Shown one piece after another: positions 14,555 through 16,033 of a stretch of 16,033 nt of DNA. The position numbers and the translations under genes were made by a program. Every line of letters starts with the position of its first letter. Position 1 is the first letter of the stretch. This stretch comes from an uncultured delta proteobacterium (GTDB taxonomy: Bacteria > Myxococcota_A > Polyangia > Polyangiales > Polyangiaceae): contig CAIOHM010000182.1 of assembly GCA_903858055.1 (NCBI GenBank), positions 1 to 16,033 on the forward strand, written 5' to 3'. The notes under the pieces are model-generated. The model was not told where the DNA came from. It did no database searches and saw only the letters and a list, made by a program, of their open reading frames with translations.

Positions 14555-15490
14555 ATGAACGCCCGCGAACTCATCGTCTCGATCGCCGCAGGGGCCGCTG
14601 CCGCGGCGCTGACCCTGTCCGCGCTCTCGGCGAGCGTCGGGGGCATCCTGCTGTCGAGCCTCGCCCAGCTTCCCATCTTCCTGGTCGGGCTGTCGCTCGG
14701 CACGCAGGCCGCGGCGCTCGCGACCGCGGGCAGCGTCGCGGCGGCCTCCATCCTGGTCCGCCTCGATTTCGGCCTCGTCTTCGGCCTCGCCGTCGGCCTC
14801 CCGGTCGTCGTGTTCGTGCGCCAGGCCCTCCTCTCCCGACGCCGTGCCGATGGTGGCATCGAGTGGTACCCGCCCGCGGGCCTGCTCATCACCTGCCTCG
14901 CGCTCACGACCATCGTCGCAGCCACGGCGCTGCCCGCCGCGCTGGATCCCTCGCCCGGCCAGGTCGCCCGCGCGCGCGAGGTCCTCGCCGGCCTGCCGCC
15001 CGAACTCCGCCCCGCCGACGTGACGCCCGAGGCGCTCGACAGGCTGGTGCGCTTCGCCCTCGGCCTCCTGCCCGGGTTCCTAGGCATCGGCTTCTTCTTC
15101 CTGCTCGTCGCCAACGCCGCGATCGCCCAGGCGATCCTCGTGCGGTTCGGGTGGAACATCCGCCCGACGCCGGCGATGTCCTCGCTCGCCCTGCCCGGCT
15201 GGTTCGCGACGGCCGCGGCGATCGCCGCCATCGGCGCGATGTTCCCCGGCGCCGCCGGCGTCGCCGGCACGAGCCTCGCGATGATCTGCGCGCTCGGCTT
15301 CGCCTTCTCGGGCCTCGCCGTCGTCCACGCCCTCGTCCTCAATTCCGGCGCGCGGGGCGTGCTCCTCGCGGTCGCCTACGCGGCCATCTTCCTCTTCGCA
15401 CCCGCGATCGTCCTCGTCCTCCTGCTCGGCATCGTCGAGCCGTGGACGCGGCTGCGCGAGCGCTTCGCCGGCCCCGCGCCGGGCCTCTGA
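14555..15490 (+). CDS. DUF2232 family integral membrane protein
   Basis: A 311-residue very hydrophobic protein with about eight transmembrane segments: four within residues 7-90, one at 106-128, one or two around 166-195, and two or three at 210-300. A more polar loop lies at about 129-165 and a short charged C-terminus (WTRLRERF) probably faces the cytoplasm. Size, composition and position between rpsR and rplI match the DUF2232 proteins of Rhodospirillales-like alphaproteobacteria. No catalytic motif is visible. A distant relationship to the S-component-like YybS/DUF2232 proteins is recalled, so a transport role is possible but unproven. ATG 14555 has no strong Shine-Dalgarno and follows the strong hairpin after rpsR, which suggests lower expression than its neighbours. 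Confidence 0.8.
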   Translation: MNARELIVSIAAGAAAAALTLSALSASVGGILLSSLAQLPIFLVGLSLGTQAAALATAGSVAAASILVRLDFGLVFGLAVGLPVVVFVRQALLSRRRADGGIEWYPPAGLLITCLALTTIVAATALPAALDPSPGQVARAREVLAGLPPELRPADVTPEALDRLVRFALGLLPGFLGIGFFFLLVANAAIAQAILVRFGWNIRPTPAMSSLALPGWFATAAAIAAIGAMFPGAAGVAGTSLAMICALGFAFSGLAVVHALVLNSGARGVLLAVAYAAIFLFAPAIVLVLLLGIVEPWTRLRERFAGPAPGL

Positions 15491-15536
15491 ACGACGACTT
15501 CCAGCAACCAAGCATCCCTGACACCGGAGACAGCCA

Positions 15537-16033
15537 ATGAGCGCCACCCAGGTCATCCTCCTCGAGCGCGTCGAGTCCCTCGGACAGATGGGCGACGTCG
15601 TCCGCGTGAAGCCGGGCTTCGCGCGCAACTTCCTGCTGCCGCAGAAGAAGGCGATGCGCGCGACCAAGGAGAACCTCGCGGTCTTCGAGAAGCAGCGCAC
15701 GCAGCTCGAGGCCCAGAACCTCGCCCGCAAGGGCGAGGCCGGCCAGGTCGCCGAGAAGATGGCGGGCCTGACGGTCGTCATCATCCGCCAGGCCGGCGAG
15801 ACCGGCCAGCTCTACGGGTCGGTGAGCAACCGCGACATCGCCGACGCGGTGACCGCCGCCGGCTTCACGGTCGAGCGACGCCAGGTGCTGCTTCTCCAGC
15901 CGATCAAGGCGCTGGGCATCCACGCCACCCGCGTCTCGCTCCACCCCGAGGTCGACGTCGAGGTGAAGGTCAACGTGGCGCAGTCCGAGGACGAGGCGAA
16001 GGCGCAGGCCGAGGGCAAGGCGAAGGCCGCCGC
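15537..16033 (+). CDS. rplI: 50S ribosomal protein L9 (3' end outside window)
   Basis: An open frame of 165 codons from ATG 15537, with GGAGA 6 bases upstream, to the window edge. The N-terminal rRNA-binding domain has VILLERVESLGQMGDVVRVK and the signature FARNFLLPQKKA. A long connecting helix follows, then the C-terminal domain (GQLYGSVSNRDIADA and GIHATRVSLHPEVDVEVKV). The end is entering the Glu/Ala/Lys-rich tail typical of alphaproteobacterial L9. It lies 46 bases after the DUF2232 gene. In this lineage dnaB often follows, but that would be beyond the window. Confidence 0.98.
   Translation, partial: MSATQVILLERVESLGQMGDVVRVKPGFARNFLLPQKKAMRATKENLAVFEKQRTQLEAQNLARKGEAGQVAEKMAGLTVVIIRQAGETGQLYGSVSNRDIADAVTAAGFTVERRQVLLLQPIKALGIHATRVSLHPEVDVEVKVNVAQSEDEAKAQAEGKAKAA

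Noticed and set aside
14149..15342. A 397-codon minus-strand open frame opposite the membrane gene
   Set aside because: It is the mirror frame of DUF2232 and rpsR and has no recognisable domain.
10740..16033. Genuine horizontal transfer of the fatty-acid and ribosomal block into a myxobacterium
   Set aside because: It cannot be excluded, but no integrase, repeat or att-like sequence borders the block, it includes core ribosomal genes, and the switch falls within a conserved core of fabF; a mis-join is simpler.
1..16033. CRISPR arrays, IS elements, phage or defence genes
   Set aside because: No spaced direct repeats, transposase or integrase motifs, terminal inverted repeats or toxin-antitoxin-like small gene pairs were seen.

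Overview
The window is GC-rich bacterial DNA that appears to come from two different lineages joined inside one gene. From position 1 to about 10,600 the content looks like a Myxococcota (Polyangiales-like) chromosome: a surface beta-barrel-type protein, a DUF885 lipoprotein, a ProRS with an editing insertion, a run fabF-rpiB-nrdR-ribD, Leu coded almost only by CTC, and GTG/TTG starts. From about 10,740 to the end the content looks like an alphaproteobacterium, probably Rhodospirillales-like: fabD-fabG-acpP-fabF on the minus strand, diverging from rpsF-rpsR-DUF2232-rplI on the plus strand. The lineage assignments are inferred from remembered family sequences, gene order and codon use; no search was run.

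Left part. A partial exported protein (1-910, minus) diverges from a plus-strand series: DUF885 lipoprotein, proS, a two-domain protein carrying a degenerate MoaC-like domain, an alpha/beta hydrolase and a Cys/Met-type PLP enzyme. This series converges on a minus-strand series read from right to left as fabF, rpiB, nrdR, ribD, def. fabF-rpiB and nrdR-ribD are tightly coupled; def lies 67 bases past ribD behind a 9-bp hairpin. These genes cover fatty-acid elongation, the pentose phosphate pathway, ribonucleotide reductase control, riboflavin synthesis and N-terminal Met processing.

Right part. The minus-strand type II fatty-acid synthesis block is fabD (malonyl loading), fabG (ketoreduction), acpP (carrier) and the N-terminal portion of fabF (condensation). 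A 266-base divergent region separates it from the ribosomal-protein operon rpsF-rpsR-DUF2232-rplI, whose last gene runs off the end. Plausible sigma70-type promoters for both directions lie in this region.

Most notable points: (1) fabF is a full-length reading frame whose two halves look like different phyla, best explained by a chimeric assembly join (or, less likely, recombination) in its conserved core; (2) the MoaC-like protein lacks two residues needed for cPMP synthesis and carries an N-terminal domain resembling nitrate reductase-associated proteins; (3) low-complexity Glu-Gly-Arg tracts sit on both sides of the rpsF/rpsR overlap. I found no mobile element, CRISPR array, tRNA or rRNA, no defence system, and nothing that amounts to a new multi-gene system. 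No gene-free stretch exceeds 300 bases.
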